From Oscillospiraceae bacterium (GTDB lineage Bacteria > Bacillota_A > Clostridia > Oscillospirales > WRJC01): a stretch of DNA of 16,752 nucleotides. Position numbers and translations under genes: made by a program. Every line of letters begins with the position of its first letter. Positions within the stretch are counted from its first letter, which is position 1. The notes beneath the pieces are model-generated. The model had not been told where the DNA came from, searched no databases, and was given only the letters and a program-made list of their open reading frames with translations. Shown here piece after piece: positions 7,894 through 16,254 of the stretch. The stretch spans positions 1 to 16,752 of the forward strand of contig WQXD01000051.1 in assembly GCA_009785015.1 (NCBI GenBank), given 5' to 3'.

Positions 7894-9402
7894 GTGAAAA
7901 TTTTAACAAAAGTTGTCGTATTTATGCTGTGTTTTGCGCTGGCGGTCGCGCCGGGCATACTGTCAGCCTGCGGCGACGGCGGCAAAACTCCGGAAGGAAA
8001 TACGGAGGCAAAGGGGGAAGAGGCGGCGGACGGCGGCGCCGATAAGGCGGGAGACGGGTTGTTTTACGACAAAGTGCCCGCATTGAATTTCGGCGGATAT
8101 GAGTACAGGATACTGCAGGGGACCTACGACAGGGGCGGGGTGATCATGTTCCCCGAGGAACAGATCGGCGACGTGCTCAACGACGCCATGTTCGACCGGG
8201 ACAGGGGCATCGAGGAGCGTTTCAATATCACAATAAAAGCCGAGACAATCGACCTTTTCCAGCTTCAGCCGGCAGTCGTCAAAAATGTAAAATCGGGGAC
8301 GGACTCCTACGATGAATACATGATGATAGACAGGGACGCATACGCGGCGGTTGGCTCGAATCTGCTGTACCAGTTTGACAAACTGCCGTATATAGACCTT
8401 GAGCAGCCCTATTGGTGCAACCTCCCCAACCGGCAGCTGACAGTCGAAGGCAAACTTTACTGGGGATTCAACGACAACATGCTCTCCTTTTTCGAAGCGG
8501 CCGTCGTGACGTATTTCAACAAGAAACAGGTGGCGGACCTGGGGCTGGAGGATCTGTACGGATTGGTCCGCTCAGGCGCCTGGACCCACGACAAATTCTA
8601 TGAATTCGCGAGGGCGGCGGCGAAGGACACGGACGGAGACGGCAAAATGACCGGGGCGGACCACTGGGGGCTTGTGAGCGAGACGGATTATCTGTTCCCG
8701 TGTTTCTGGATTTCGGCGGGTATAAACTTGGTGGAAAAAGACAGCGGCGACATACCGTATTTCGCAGTTCCGGGCAATCAGAAGTTTTTTGAAATAGCCG
8801 AGCGGGTGATCGACGAATTCAACTCAAAAGAGGGGATATTCTTAAATTCGCAGGGGACTTCCACATTGTCGGCATACGGAAACAATTCGGCGGATTCGAG
8901 GATAGCGTTCTTTCGGGACGGCCACTGCCTTTTCTCCGTCGGCGAAACCTCCGAGGTGATAAAACTGCGGGATATGCCCGACGATTTCGGCGTTGTGCCT
9001 TTTCCGAAATATACCAAGGACCAGCCCCAGTACTTCACGAGGGTCTGCGTCGGGTTCCCGTTTGTGATACCCGCGACGATCACCAATCCCGAAATTGCCG
9101 GCGCGGTTATGGAGGCTATGGCGTGCGCGGCGCGCAATCAGATAATACCGGCATATTACGAATCGGCGCTGAAAAACAAATACTCGCGCGACGCGGACAC
9201 CGCCGAGATGCTCGACCTCATATTTGACACGAGGGTGTACGATCTGGGCGATACGATCTGGTGCATGACGATAAGAATCGGTTACACCGGCGTATTTACG
9301 AAGGGCGAAAACACTTTCGCTTCATTCACCGAAAAAAACGCGGAAAAATATTCCAAGGACATAGATAAATCCATAACCGCAATTCTGGATAACAACAGAT
9401 AA
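7894..9402 (+). CDS. Extracellular solute-binding lipoprotein (SBP2)
   Basis: This is a 502-residue protein with a GTG start at 7894, placed 9 nt after AAAGGG. The signal peptide (about 1-25) ends in lipobox LSAC with Cys26, followed by a Gly/Glu/Ala-rich linker (about 27-55). The mature part is a type I extracellular solute-binding fold of the large (about 500-residue) class. NFGGYEYRIL at about 65-74 opens the N-lobe, DTDGDGK at 245-251 is a calcium-loop-like motif, and the C-terminal block YYESALKNKYSRDADTAEML (421-440) is shared with SBP1 and SBP3. It is the most divergent of the three copies. It is first in the operon and is followed after 32 bp by a GH36-like alpha-galactosidase, so an alpha-galactoside or related oligosaccharide is a reasonable guess for the ligand. 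Importer permeases are absent from the window. Confidence 0.87.
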   Translation: MKILTKVVVFMLCFALAVAPGILSACGDGGKTPEGNTEAKGEEAADGGADKAGDGLFYDKVPALNFGGYEYRILQGTYDRGGVIMFPEEQIGDVLNDAMFDRDRGIEERFNITIKAETIDLFQLQPAVVKNVKSGTDSYDEYMMIDRDAYAAVGSNLLYQFDKLPYIDLEQPYWCNLPNRQLTVEGKLYWGFNDNMLSFFEAAVVTYFNKKQVADLGLEDLYGLVRSGAWTHDKFYEFARAAAKDTDGDGKMTGADHWGLVSETDYLFPCFWISAGINLVEKDSGDIPYFAVPGNQKFFEIAERVIDEFNSKEGIFLNSQGTSTLSAYGNNSADSRIAFFRDGHCLFSVGETSEVIKLRDMPDDFGVVPFPKYTKDQPQYFTRVCVGFPFVIPATITNPEIAGAVMEAMACAARNQIIPAYYESALKNKYSRDADTAEMLDLIFDTRVYDLGDTIWCMTIRIGYTGVFTKGENTFASFTEKNAEKYSKDIDKSITAILDNNR

Positions 9403-9410
9403 CAACAGAT
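9391..9410 (+). repeat. Tandem 10-bp duplication across the SBP2 stop codon
   Basis: The unit AACAACAGAT occurs twice in direct succession and is followed by a partial third copy (AGTAACAG). The first copy encodes the last residues (NNR) and supplies part of the stop codon TAA 9400-9402. It is probably a slippage product with no function. Confidence 0.5.
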
Positions 9411-9434
9411 AGTAACAGGGAGGAAAAAATATAT

Positions 9435-11351
9435 ATGTGGAGAAATGAAATCGCGGATCTGAAATCAGGAAAACTGCCCTTCAGATTCAATTATGACGGA
9501 AAATGCTCAAGCGGATTTTTGGATCTATGGGAGAGGGAGACGACGGACAATTCGGTTGCCTATTTTGAAAACAAAAAAAACGGCGGCCTTGTGATAAACG
9601 CGGAGCTGACCGCCTATGAGTCCTGCCCCGCTTTCGATTTGAAGATAACCTTGGAGAACACCGGCCAAACAAACACAAAAATGATCGACGTTTTCTCGAC
9701 GCTGTATTTCACCGTCGGCTCCCCCGTAAAAAGCGGCGGCTACGCGGTGCATAAGGCGATGGGAGGCCTCTCCACGCCCGAGGATTTCGTACAGGGCGAC
9801 GCCATGGTGTACGACGAAGAAAACTTTATCATTGAGACCGCCGGGGGCAGAAGCTCCAACAGGGATCTGCCCTTTTTTCAAATCGATACGGGAAGGGGAA
9901 AGATAATCGCCGCCGTGGGCTGGACGGGGCAGTGGAAATGCGAACTGAAAAACCGAAACGGAGAGCTCACGCTTGCAGCCGGGATGCCGAGGTCTCATTT
10001 TGTCGTGTACCCCGGCGAAAAACTGGTGCTCGGCTCGATGGTGGCCCTGTTCTGGGAAGGCGACCCGGATGAAGCCAACAACGCCTTTCGGCAGCTGCTG
10101 CTCGAACGGTATATCCCAACCCTGCCAAACAGGGGCAAGGAGCCGTATATTTTCTGCAACACGTGCTTTACCCGCGGCGGCGGCTGGCTGAACGAATGCG
10201 ACGAACAAAACCAGATAAGCCTCATAAACGCCCTTGAGCCGCTCGACTGCGAGAGCGTGATCACGGACGCAGGCTGGTTTACCGGGGGCTGGCCTTTCGG
10301 AGCGGGAAACTGGGACGCCGATCCCCTCAAATATCCAGGCGGCATAAAACCCGTGGCGGACGCCGCGAAATCGCACAACATGAAATACGGCCTGTGGTTT
10401 GAGCTCGAAAGGGCGGTCGCGCAGACCGAGCTCGCGAAAAAGCACATCGGCTGGCTGCTCAGAACAGCCGCCGGCGAGCCGCGCGAAAACGAGAATATGC
10501 TCCTCAACCTCGGAATCCCCGAAGCCGCCGACTATATATACGCCATCCTCGAGGACAAAATAACAAACGACGGCATCGAATGTTATCGGCAGGATTTCAA
10601 CATGGACCCCCTTGTTTACTGGGATACCAACGATACCCCAGACCGCGTCGGCGTCACGGAGATAAAATATATAAACGGCCTGTACGCCTATCTCGACAGG
10701 ATAAGAAAGAACCATCCCGGCATATTCTTGGACGGCTGCTCTTCCGGGGGCAGGAGGATCGATATCGAAATGCTCAAGCGCTTTCACACCCATCAGAAAA
10801 CGGACCTGTGGTTTGATTCGGCCGTCGACCAGAACTCTTTGTTTTCGCTCTCGCACTATATCCCCAACGCGGCCTTCACCGCGCATATAAACCGGTATGA
10901 CGATTACAGCTTCAATTCCGTCATGGCGGCCACGTTATGCCTCGGCTGGATTGCGGACAGCGAAGAGCAATTTATGGGAAACGGTGTTTTCGAACCCGGC
11001 CGGGCAGTTGAACTCATCGAAAGATACAAAACAGCGCGCCCGTATTTAAACCGCTCCTTTTATCCCCTCACGGCCCCCGACAGCAAACCCGGCGCGGCGA
11101 TCGCCTTCGAGTTCTTCGACAAAGAGAAGGATTCCGGGGTGATATTCGTATTCGCGAGAGAGCGGAGCGCAAAAGAAAAAATGACAATAAGCCCGAAAGC
11201 GCTGAAAGACAACTCAAACTACATTTTAACGGATCTCGCAACGCATGAAAAGAAAACCGTGAGCGGCAAGACTTTAAAATCCGGATATACGGTGGATATA
11301 ACCGGACTGCCGTTTTCCGCGGTTATCCATATCGAAGGCAAAGTGATTTGA
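9435..11351 (+). CDS. GH36-like alpha-galactosidase, divergent active site
   Basis: This is a 638-residue cytoplasmic protein (no signal peptide) starting at ATG 9435, with GGGAGG 11 nt upstream. The N-terminal 230 residues form a beta-sandwich domain, a TIM barrel follows, and a beta domain ends the chain, as in GH36. Barrel markers are TDAGWF at 278-283, W293 with DPLKYPGGIKP after it, GLWFELERA at 319-327, YRQDFN at 384-389 with probable nucleophile Asp387, and GCSSGGRRID at 434-443. GH36/GH27 enzymes cleave terminal alpha-galactosides by a retaining mechanism. The usual RSD or SDNTD block carrying the acid/base Asp is replaced by DLWFDSAVD (457-465), so the acid/base could be Asp461 or Asp465, or the specificity may differ. 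The gene sits between two binding-lipoprotein genes and the spacing suggests one transcript. The family is firm; galactose specificity is only likely. Confidence 0.83.
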   Translation: MWRNEIADLKSGKLPFRFNYDGKCSSGFLDLWERETTDNSVAYFENKKNGGLVINAELTAYESCPAFDLKITLENTGQTNTKMIDVFSTLYFTVGSPVKSGGYAVHKAMGGLSTPEDFVQGDAMVYDEENFIIETAGGRSSNRDLPFFQIDTGRGKIIAAVGWTGQWKCELKNRNGELTLAAGMPRSHFVVYPGEKLVLGSMVALFWEGDPDEANNAFRQLLLERYIPTLPNRGKEPYIFCNTCFTRGGGWLNECDEQNQISLINALEPLDCESVITDAGWFTGGWPFGAGNWDADPLKYPGGIKPVADAAKSHNMKYGLWFELERAVAQTELAKKHIGWLLRTAAGEPRENENMLLNLGIPEAADYIYAILEDKITNDGIECYRQDFNMDPLVYWDTNDTPDRVGVTEIKYINGLYAYLDRIRKNHPGIFLDGCSSGGRRIDIEMLKRFHTHQKTDLWFDSAVDQNSLFSLSHYIPNAAFTAHINRYDDYSFNSVMAATLCLGWIADSEEQFMGNGVFEPGRAVELIERYKTARPYLNRSFYPLTAPDSKPGAAIAFEFFDKEKDSGVIFVFARERSAKEKMTISPKALKDNSNYILTDLATHEKKTVSGKTLKSGYTVDITGLPFSAVIHIEGKVI

Positions 11352-11377
11352 TTTTAAAGAAAGGGGCGTACACACCA

Positions 11378-12904
11378 ATGAAGATTTTTGCAGATCATAT
11401 TTCGCCGGCAAAGCGGTTTTTGCTCGCCTGTCTGCTTGCCGCCATGATTTTGGCCGTGTTGTCGTGCAGTCAGGATACAAAAACCGGCCAAAACAACAAT
11501 GAAGAGACAAAACCGCCGGAGGCCGCCGGCGAAGGGAGCGGCGAAGAGGACGCCGGGGCGGGGCGGGAAAACACGCCCGACGGCGTGCCGCCCGATTTGA
11601 AATTTTCGGGAAAAACTTTCACAATCCTCTCAAGGGAGGAGTTCATGTTCGGCTATGAAATGGGCGTGGACGAAGAAAACGGCGATATCGTAAACGACGT
11701 GATTTACAAAAGAAACGTCTCAGTCGAAAACAGGTTCGACATAAAAGTGGACGTCATAAAGATCCCGGGGATATGGGGCCAGGAAGCCAGTTTCAACAAC
11801 ACCGTGAAAAACTGTGTCAAAGCGGGCGACAATTTGTATGATTTGGTGGCGGGATACGCCTACTTCATAACCCCGCTCGCCGCGGAGGGCAATTTTTTGA
11901 ATTGGGCAAAAGCGCCGTATATAGACAACAGCGCCCCGTGGTGGAACCTTGAGCTCGTGGAGAAAACGACCATCGACGGAAAACTGTACTTCATAACCGG
12001 CGATCTGAGCCTCACTTTCGTGTCGAATCTGACCTGTCTGTATTTCAACAAGCGCATACAGAGCGAATACGAAGCCGAAGATGTGTATAAGTTGGTTTTG
12101 GACGGCAAGTGGACTTACGACAAAATGTTCGAGGTGTGCCGGGGGGTATACAGGGACCTAAACGGCGACGGCATAAAAAACGAGGGCGATATATTCGGGG
12201 CGGGGCTGGCCCACGGCAATACCTGCGAGGCGGTATTCACCTCGCAGGACCAGCAAATCACCGAAATAGGCGACGACGGCTACCCGTATTTCGTATTCAA
12301 CTCCCCGAGGACGATCAAAATAGTGGAAAACATGATGACGCTTTTCTTCGACAACGCGGGGATATATTCATTCGCCGAAACCACGGAATACCCGGAGAGG
12401 ACCATATTCAAAAACGGCCAATCGCTTTTTATGAACGGGTATATCAACACCGCCGAGGACCTCCGGGACATGACCGATGATTTCGGGGTTGTGCCATATC
12501 CCAAATTCGACGAGACGCAGAAAAAATACAGATCCCGCTCGCAGGACGCCTTCTCGTTTTTCAGCGTTTTGTCGACATGCGACGACTATGAATTCGCGGG
12601 GGCGGTCACCGAGGCGCTCGCAGCCGAAAGTTACCGCTTCGTGACGCCCACATATTACGAAACGGCGCTGAAAATCAAATACTCGCGCGACGATACCACC
12701 TCTCAGATGCTCGATATAATAAGGGAGGGGGCGCAGTTCGATTTCGCCTATGTGTATTCCAACAGCCTGAACAACATAGTGCATATTTTCAGGAATCTGA
12801 CCGACAAAAAAAGCACGGATTTCGTCTCGCTCTATGAAAAAAGCGAATCGCAGTACAAAAAGGCGCTGGACAAGCTGATCGCCGCCTATCAGGAACTCGA
12901 ATAA
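11378..12904 (+). CDS. Extracellular solute-binding lipoprotein (SBP3)
   Basis: This is a 508-residue protein from ATG 11378, preceded by GAAAGGGG about 12 nt upstream. An in-frame TTG at 11348 that overlaps the GH36 stop codon is a less likely start because it would put ten polar residues before the signal peptide. The signal peptide (about 11-29) ends with VLSC and lipidated Cys30, and a Glu/Gly-rich linker follows to about 70. The body closely follows SBP1: FTILSREE, VNDVIYKRN, YDLVAGY, APYIDNSAPWWN and GKLYFITGDLSLT. A DLNGDG loop (260-265) corresponds to the calcium-loop-like motif of the other two copies. It shares the late block YYETALKIKYSRDDTTSQML. As a second receptor in the same operon as SBP2 it probably binds a different but related glycan. 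Confidence 0.86.
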   Translation: MKIFADHISPAKRFLLACLLAAMILAVLSCSQDTKTGQNNNEETKPPEAAGEGSGEEDAGAGRENTPDGVPPDLKFSGKTFTILSREEFMFGYEMGVDEENGDIVNDVIYKRNVSVENRFDIKVDVIKIPGIWGQEASFNNTVKNCVKAGDNLYDLVAGYAYFITPLAAEGNFLNWAKAPYIDNSAPWWNLELVEKTTIDGKLYFITGDLSLTFVSNLTCLYFNKRIQSEYEAEDVYKLVLDGKWTYDKMFEVCRGVYRDLNGDGIKNEGDIFGAGLAHGNTCEAVFTSQDQQITEIGDDGYPYFVFNSPRTIKIVENMMTLFFDNAGIYSFAETTEYPERTIFKNGQSLFMNGYINTAEDLRDMTDDFGVVPYPKFDETQKKYRSRSQDAFSFFSVLSTCDDYEFAGAVTEALAAESYRFVTPTYYETALKIKYSRDDTTSQMLDIIREGAQFDFAYVYSNSLNNIVHIFRNLTDKKSTDFVSLYEKSESQYKKALDKLIAAYQELE

Positions 12905-12934
12905 AAACAAATATATATACGGAGGAATAAATCT

Positions 12935-13909
12935 ATGAATTCCCGGGAACGGCTGACTGCGGTATTAAACGGGAAAATGCCAAGTGACAGGCTCCCCGCA
13001 ATCGAGACCGCTATATGGTGGGATCAGACCCTGCGCCGCTGGGAGGGCGAGGGGATGCCCCGGGGGCAGACGCTGGGGCAGAGTTTTGAGTATTTCGGGC
13101 TCGACGAATTATACGGGGTCACCGACTACAATACCCCGGCCGCTTTGGGCAGGATCAAAAACGAAGAAGATTACGAGCGGATAAAAAAGGATATGTACGG
13201 GGATTCGGAGTTTGAATACCATGTCAGCTGCATCAAAAATCTGAAGCCGCGCCACGACAGCGGGGAAATAAGTTTCTCCGCGGGGCTGTTCGGATTTTTC
13301 TGGTTCCCGCGCAGCCTGTTCGGGATTGAGCCGCATTTCTACGCTTTTTACGACTTCCCGGAGCTGATGCACAGGATAAACCGGGATTTGCTGGACTTCA
13401 ATATGAGGCTGCTGACCGAAATTTTCAAAATCGACAAACCCGATTTTATCGTGGTGTCCGAAGATATGTCGTATAATCACGGGCCCATGCTGTCGGGGGA
13501 ATTTTTTGATGAATTTATCCTGCCCTACTATCTGCTCCTGACCAAATTCACAAGAGAACGCGGCGTAAAGACGCTTCTGGACAGTGACGGGGACGTCACG
13601 GCCATGATACCGTGGCTCGAGAAGGCGAAAATCGACGGGATATGCCCGCTGGAACGCCAGGCGGGCGTGGATATTGTAAAACTGCGCGAGGCATATCCCG
13701 GCCTTATCATGCTGGGCGGGTACGACAAAATGGCCATGAACAAGGGCGAAGCGGCGATCCGCGCCGAATTTGAGCGCATATTGCCGCTGATGCAATCCGG
13801 GCGCTACATCCCGGGCCCCGACCACCAGACGCCTCCGGGGGTATCGCTGGCGGACTACAAGCTGTATGTAAAAATATTGAAGGAATACTGCGAAAAAGCG
13901 GTAAAATAA
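12935..13909 (+). CDS. Uroporphyrinogen decarboxylase (URO-D) superfamily protein, non-heme type
   Basis: This is a 324-residue protein starting at ATG 12935 with GGAGG (12921-12925) 9 nt upstream. It follows the URO-D/MtaA/CmuA superfamily pattern: an opening MNSRERLTAVLNGKMPSDRLP, then EDMSYNHGPMLS (176-187), TLLDSDGD (213-220), PLERQAGVDI (238-247), GGYDK (261-265) and GPDHQTPPGVS (294-304). The N-terminal Arg-rich motif of true heme-pathway HemE (PxWxMRQAGR) is missing, and there are no other heme or corrinoid genes nearby. It is therefore not a heme enzyme. Relatives transfer methyl groups from corrinoid proteins, and many of unknown function sit beside sugar-utilisation genes in Bacillota, as here between SBP3 and a glycoside hydrolase. 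A role in demethylating or modifying a methylated sugar or aglycone is possible but speculative. Confidence 0.8.
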   Translation: MNSRERLTAVLNGKMPSDRLPAIETAIWWDQTLRRWEGEGMPRGQTLGQSFEYFGLDELYGVTDYNTPAALGRIKNEEDYERIKKDMYGDSEFEYHVSCIKNLKPRHDSGEISFSAGLFGFFWFPRSLFGIEPHFYAFYDFPELMHRINRDLLDFNMRLLTEIFKIDKPDFIVVSEDMSYNHGPMLSGEFFDEFILPYYLLLTKFTRERGVKTLLDSDGDVTAMIPWLEKAKIDGICPLERQAGVDIVKLREAYPGLIMLGGYDKMAMNKGEAAIRAEFERILPLMQSGRYIPGPDHQTPPGVSLADYKLYVKILKEYCEKAVK

Positions 13910-13931
13910 AAAATCGGAGGTATTTGGGTAT

Positions 13932-16166
13932 ATGTTGAAATTTCCGGAGAATTACGAAAACGGCAAAAACTTATACAAACCCCTGAAACTCAAACACGGC
14001 TACACTTTGGACTATTTCGATTTCGAAGGCCTCGGCTCCGAGGGCGGCTTTGAGCAGGTATGCCATACAATCGAGCAGAGCATAGACGGACTGATAGAAA
14101 TAGGCTACGGCGGAATCGTCACAAACATATCGTTTCGCAGCTACTTTGAAGACGAAACCGCAAAAAGGCTGCTGAAACATAAAATCGAGTATTGCAAGAA
14201 AAAAGGGCTGCGCGTATGGCTCTACGACGAAAGAGGGTATCCCAGCGGCAAGGCGGGGGGCCTGACCTTGAAAAAGAATCCCGATTTTGAAGCCAAAGGG
14301 CTTGCCGGGATGTTTGAAACTGTAAAACCCGGCGAAAGCCTCTCGATAAAATTTCCGCGCGGCCATGAAAAAGTGGTCGCCGCCTATTCGTATGAGGGCG
14401 CCTGCTTTGACGACATGGACATAAATTCCGCGGTATCACTGACGGGAAACCTGAGCGGCGGATTTGACCTGGATTATACAAATGACACCGAAAAGACCCG
14501 TTTTGTCGCGTATTTCGTCTCAAAGAGGCTTTACGAGGGGACGCACGCCGAGCGAAACTATGACGACGCCAGGCGCTATCCCGATCTGATGAACAAAGAG
14601 GCGGTGGGCGAGTTCATTTCAAACACATACGAAGCCTACAAAGAAATAGCCGGGGAATATTTCGGGAACACGATAGAGGCGGTTTTTACCGATGAACCCT
14701 CATGCGTGGCATATTATCTCCCAAAGCTGCCCGCCGTGATTCACGACCAACCCGACGAATCCATACCGCTGCTTCCGGTTTTGAACTGGACGAACGATTT
14801 CAAAGCGAGATTTCAAAGGCTTTGCGGGTATGATATAGACAAATATCTGCCCTATGTGTTCGGCGGCAATACGGCACGGGCTTTCGATGTGAGGGAGGAT
14901 TTCCATTATGCCGTGTCTAAATTCTACGAAGAGGCGTTTTTTGCCCAAATCGGAGATTTCTGCCGAAAAAACAATGTGGCGTTTTCGGGTCATCTTTTAA
15001 TGGAGGAAAATTTATCGCTGCACCCGCCGTTTGAGGGCAATTTTTTTCATCAGCTCAAACACATGCAGTACCCCGGAATAGACGTTTTAACCACGATTCC
15101 GGAATCGATTTTGAATCACATGGCGCAGGTCCCCAAACTTGTGTCGTCCGCGGCGCTGCTGAGCGGCAAAAAACACGTCATGAGCGAGGCGTCGGGATAT
15201 CAGGAGACAATCGCCGTGGGCAAAGAGAACTTGAATTACAGGCAGATGATCGGGGCCTGCGCGCTGCAGTACGCTTTGGGGGTGGACACAATCGTCTCAT
15301 ATTATCAAAGAGGGGCAATAGACAAGCCCGATCACCGCCTCTGGAACGAAACGCTCGGGCGCATAGCCGCGATAATGTCAGCCGGAACCCAAAAGGCGAA
15401 AATTCTGCTCTATTATCCGATAGAAACGGCGGCCAGGTATTATCTGCCGCAATACAACTGGAGCGAAGAAGGGCAGAAATACTTGACAAAATATGATTTA
15501 TCATTTGCCAAAAAGGGCGCGGAGGCGGCGGCTTCATGGGCCAAACTGTCGCGCTCGCTGTTAAAGGGCCAATTGGACTATTTTATGACGGATTTTGAGC
15601 TTCTGGCAGCTTCAAAATTCGAGGGGGGAAAAATAAAGATAGGCGGAAACGAAAACGATTTTGAAGTTTTGGTTCTGCCGGTCTGCGATATGACCGAAAA
15701 GCTGCAAAAACTCATAAAAGAACTAAACGAACAAAACATAACGGTGTTATCCGTCGCGCCCGGGTTCGGAGACGGGATAAAAAAAGCGGAAAAATTGGAA
15801 AAATCGGAAAATTTCAAAATATATAAAGACGAAAAGGATCTGATAAAAAACCTCAAATCGATGATAACCCCCGACGTAGTCCTGAATGGTGAATCCGGCA
15901 GTACGGACAATATAGTCTACATGAAAAAAGAAAACGAAAACGGGTTTGATTTTCTTTTTGTAAACGCGGCCGGCAGCGCCGCCGCAGCCGAAACAAAAAT
16001 ATACCTCGGCGAGAGCGATAAAAAAGATTACAAGCTCTTTATGTACAATCCGGAAACAGACGAAGAAATCCCGTTTTGTTATGAAATAACGGGCGGCAAG
16101 GCGGTATTTGATTTGCATTTGCCGGCATACGGATTTATTTTTATTTTTTTTCGTTTTACCCCTTGA
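13932..16166 (+). CDS. Putative TIM-barrel glycoside hydrolase, GH106/clan-A-like, 744 residues
   Basis: The start is ATG 13932 with GGAGG (13916-13920) 11 nt upstream, 22 bp after the URO-D-like gene. There is no signal peptide. The first part shows a beta/alpha barrel: GYGGIVTNISF (58-68), then VWLYDERGYPSGKAGG (95-110), a motif of a poorly studied group of large hydrolases annotated as GH106-like or alpha-rhamnosidase-like. Candidate catalytic carboxylates are Asp254/Glu255 in FTDEP (252-256) and Glu419 in HVMSEASGY (415-423). Their placement at barrel strands 4 and 7 would match clan-A retaining enzymes; this is inference. A second domain (about 480-630, ILLYYPIET and VLVLPVCDM) has a glutamine-amidotransferase-like or Rossmann pattern seen in beta-galactosidase relatives. 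A beta-rich tail ends with LPAYGFIFIFF. It is the last gene of the operon and probably releases a sugar from an imported glycoside; specificity is unknown. Confidence 0.7.
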   Translation: MLKFPENYENGKNLYKPLKLKHGYTLDYFDFEGLGSEGGFEQVCHTIEQSIDGLIEIGYGGIVTNISFRSYFEDETAKRLLKHKIEYCKKKGLRVWLYDERGYPSGKAGGLTLKKNPDFEAKGLAGMFETVKPGESLSIKFPRGHEKVVAAYSYEGACFDDMDINSAVSLTGNLSGGFDLDYTNDTEKTRFVAYFVSKRLYEGTHAERNYDDARRYPDLMNKEAVGEFISNTYEAYKEIAGEYFGNTIEAVFTDEPSCVAYYLPKLPAVIHDQPDESIPLLPVLNWTNDFKARFQRLCGYDIDKYLPYVFGGNTARAFDVREDFHYAVSKFYEEAFFAQIGDFCRKNNVAFSGHLLMEENLSLHPPFEGNFFHQLKHMQYPGIDVLTTIPESILNHMAQVPKLVSSAALLSGKKHVMSEASGYQETIAVGKENLNYRQMIGACALQYALGVDTIVSYYQRGAIDKPDHRLWNETLGRIAAIMSAGTQKAKILLYYPIETAARYYLPQYNWSEEGQKYLTKYDLSFAKKGAEAAASWAKLSRSLLKGQLDYFMTDFELLAASKFEGGKIKIGGNENDFEVLVLPVCDMTEKLQKLIKELNEQNITVLSVAPGFGDGIKKAEKLEKSENFKIYKDEKDLIKNLKSMITPDVVLNGESGSTDNIVYMKKENENGFDFLFVNAAGSAAAAETKIYLGESDKKDYKLFMYNPETDEEIPFCYEITGGKAVFDLHLPAYGFIFIFFRFTP

Positions 16167-16191
16167 CATTTGCTGTGACATCTGTTATAAT
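16163..16191 (+). promoter_or_regulatory. Perfect-consensus sigma-A promoter of the GntR gene
   Basis: TTGACA (16163-16168) and TATAAT (16186-16191) are both perfect and are 17 bp apart. The stop codon of the upstream hydrolase (TGA 16164-16166) lies inside the -35 box, so coding end and promoter are fused. Transcription would start near 16198. The regulator therefore has a strong promoter of its own besides any read-through from the operon. Confidence 0.85.
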
Positions 16192-16203
16192 AGATATATA
16201 ACA
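16183..16203. promoter_or_regulatory. Candidate GntR operator: 7-bp inverted repeat over the -10 box
   Basis: TGTTATA (16183-16189) and TATAACA (16197-16203) are exact reverse complements with a 7-bp spacer, and they cover the -10 box and the predicted start site. GntR/YtrA regulators are dimers that commonly repress their own promoter through such sites. The sequence is A/T-rich, so chance symmetry is a concern. Confidence 0.45.
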
Positions 16204-16237
16204 AGTACACGGCCGTGTTTTGTCATCACTCAACTTC

Positions 16238-16245
16238 AAGGAGGT
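16238..16245 (+). promoter_or_regulatory. Ribosome binding site that fixes the GntR TTG start
   Basis: AAGGAGGT is a full-strength Shine-Dalgarno sequence placed 9 nt before TTG 16255. The frame is open upstream to 16108, but that would place the promoter inside the gene and reads through the hydrolase 3' end, so the TTG is the credible start. Confidence 0.8.
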
Positions 16246-16254
16246 AATTTCGGA

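Noticed and set aside
9525..10886. Long open frame on the minus strand (453 codons) opposite the GH36-like gene
   Set aside because: It is antisense to a gene with clear family motifs, has no recognisable domain or ribosome site, and its length follows from codon bias on the opposite strand.
12935..13909. True uroporphyrinogen decarboxylase HemE
   Set aside because: The conserved N-terminal PxWxMRQAGR motif is absent and no heme-pathway gene is nearby.
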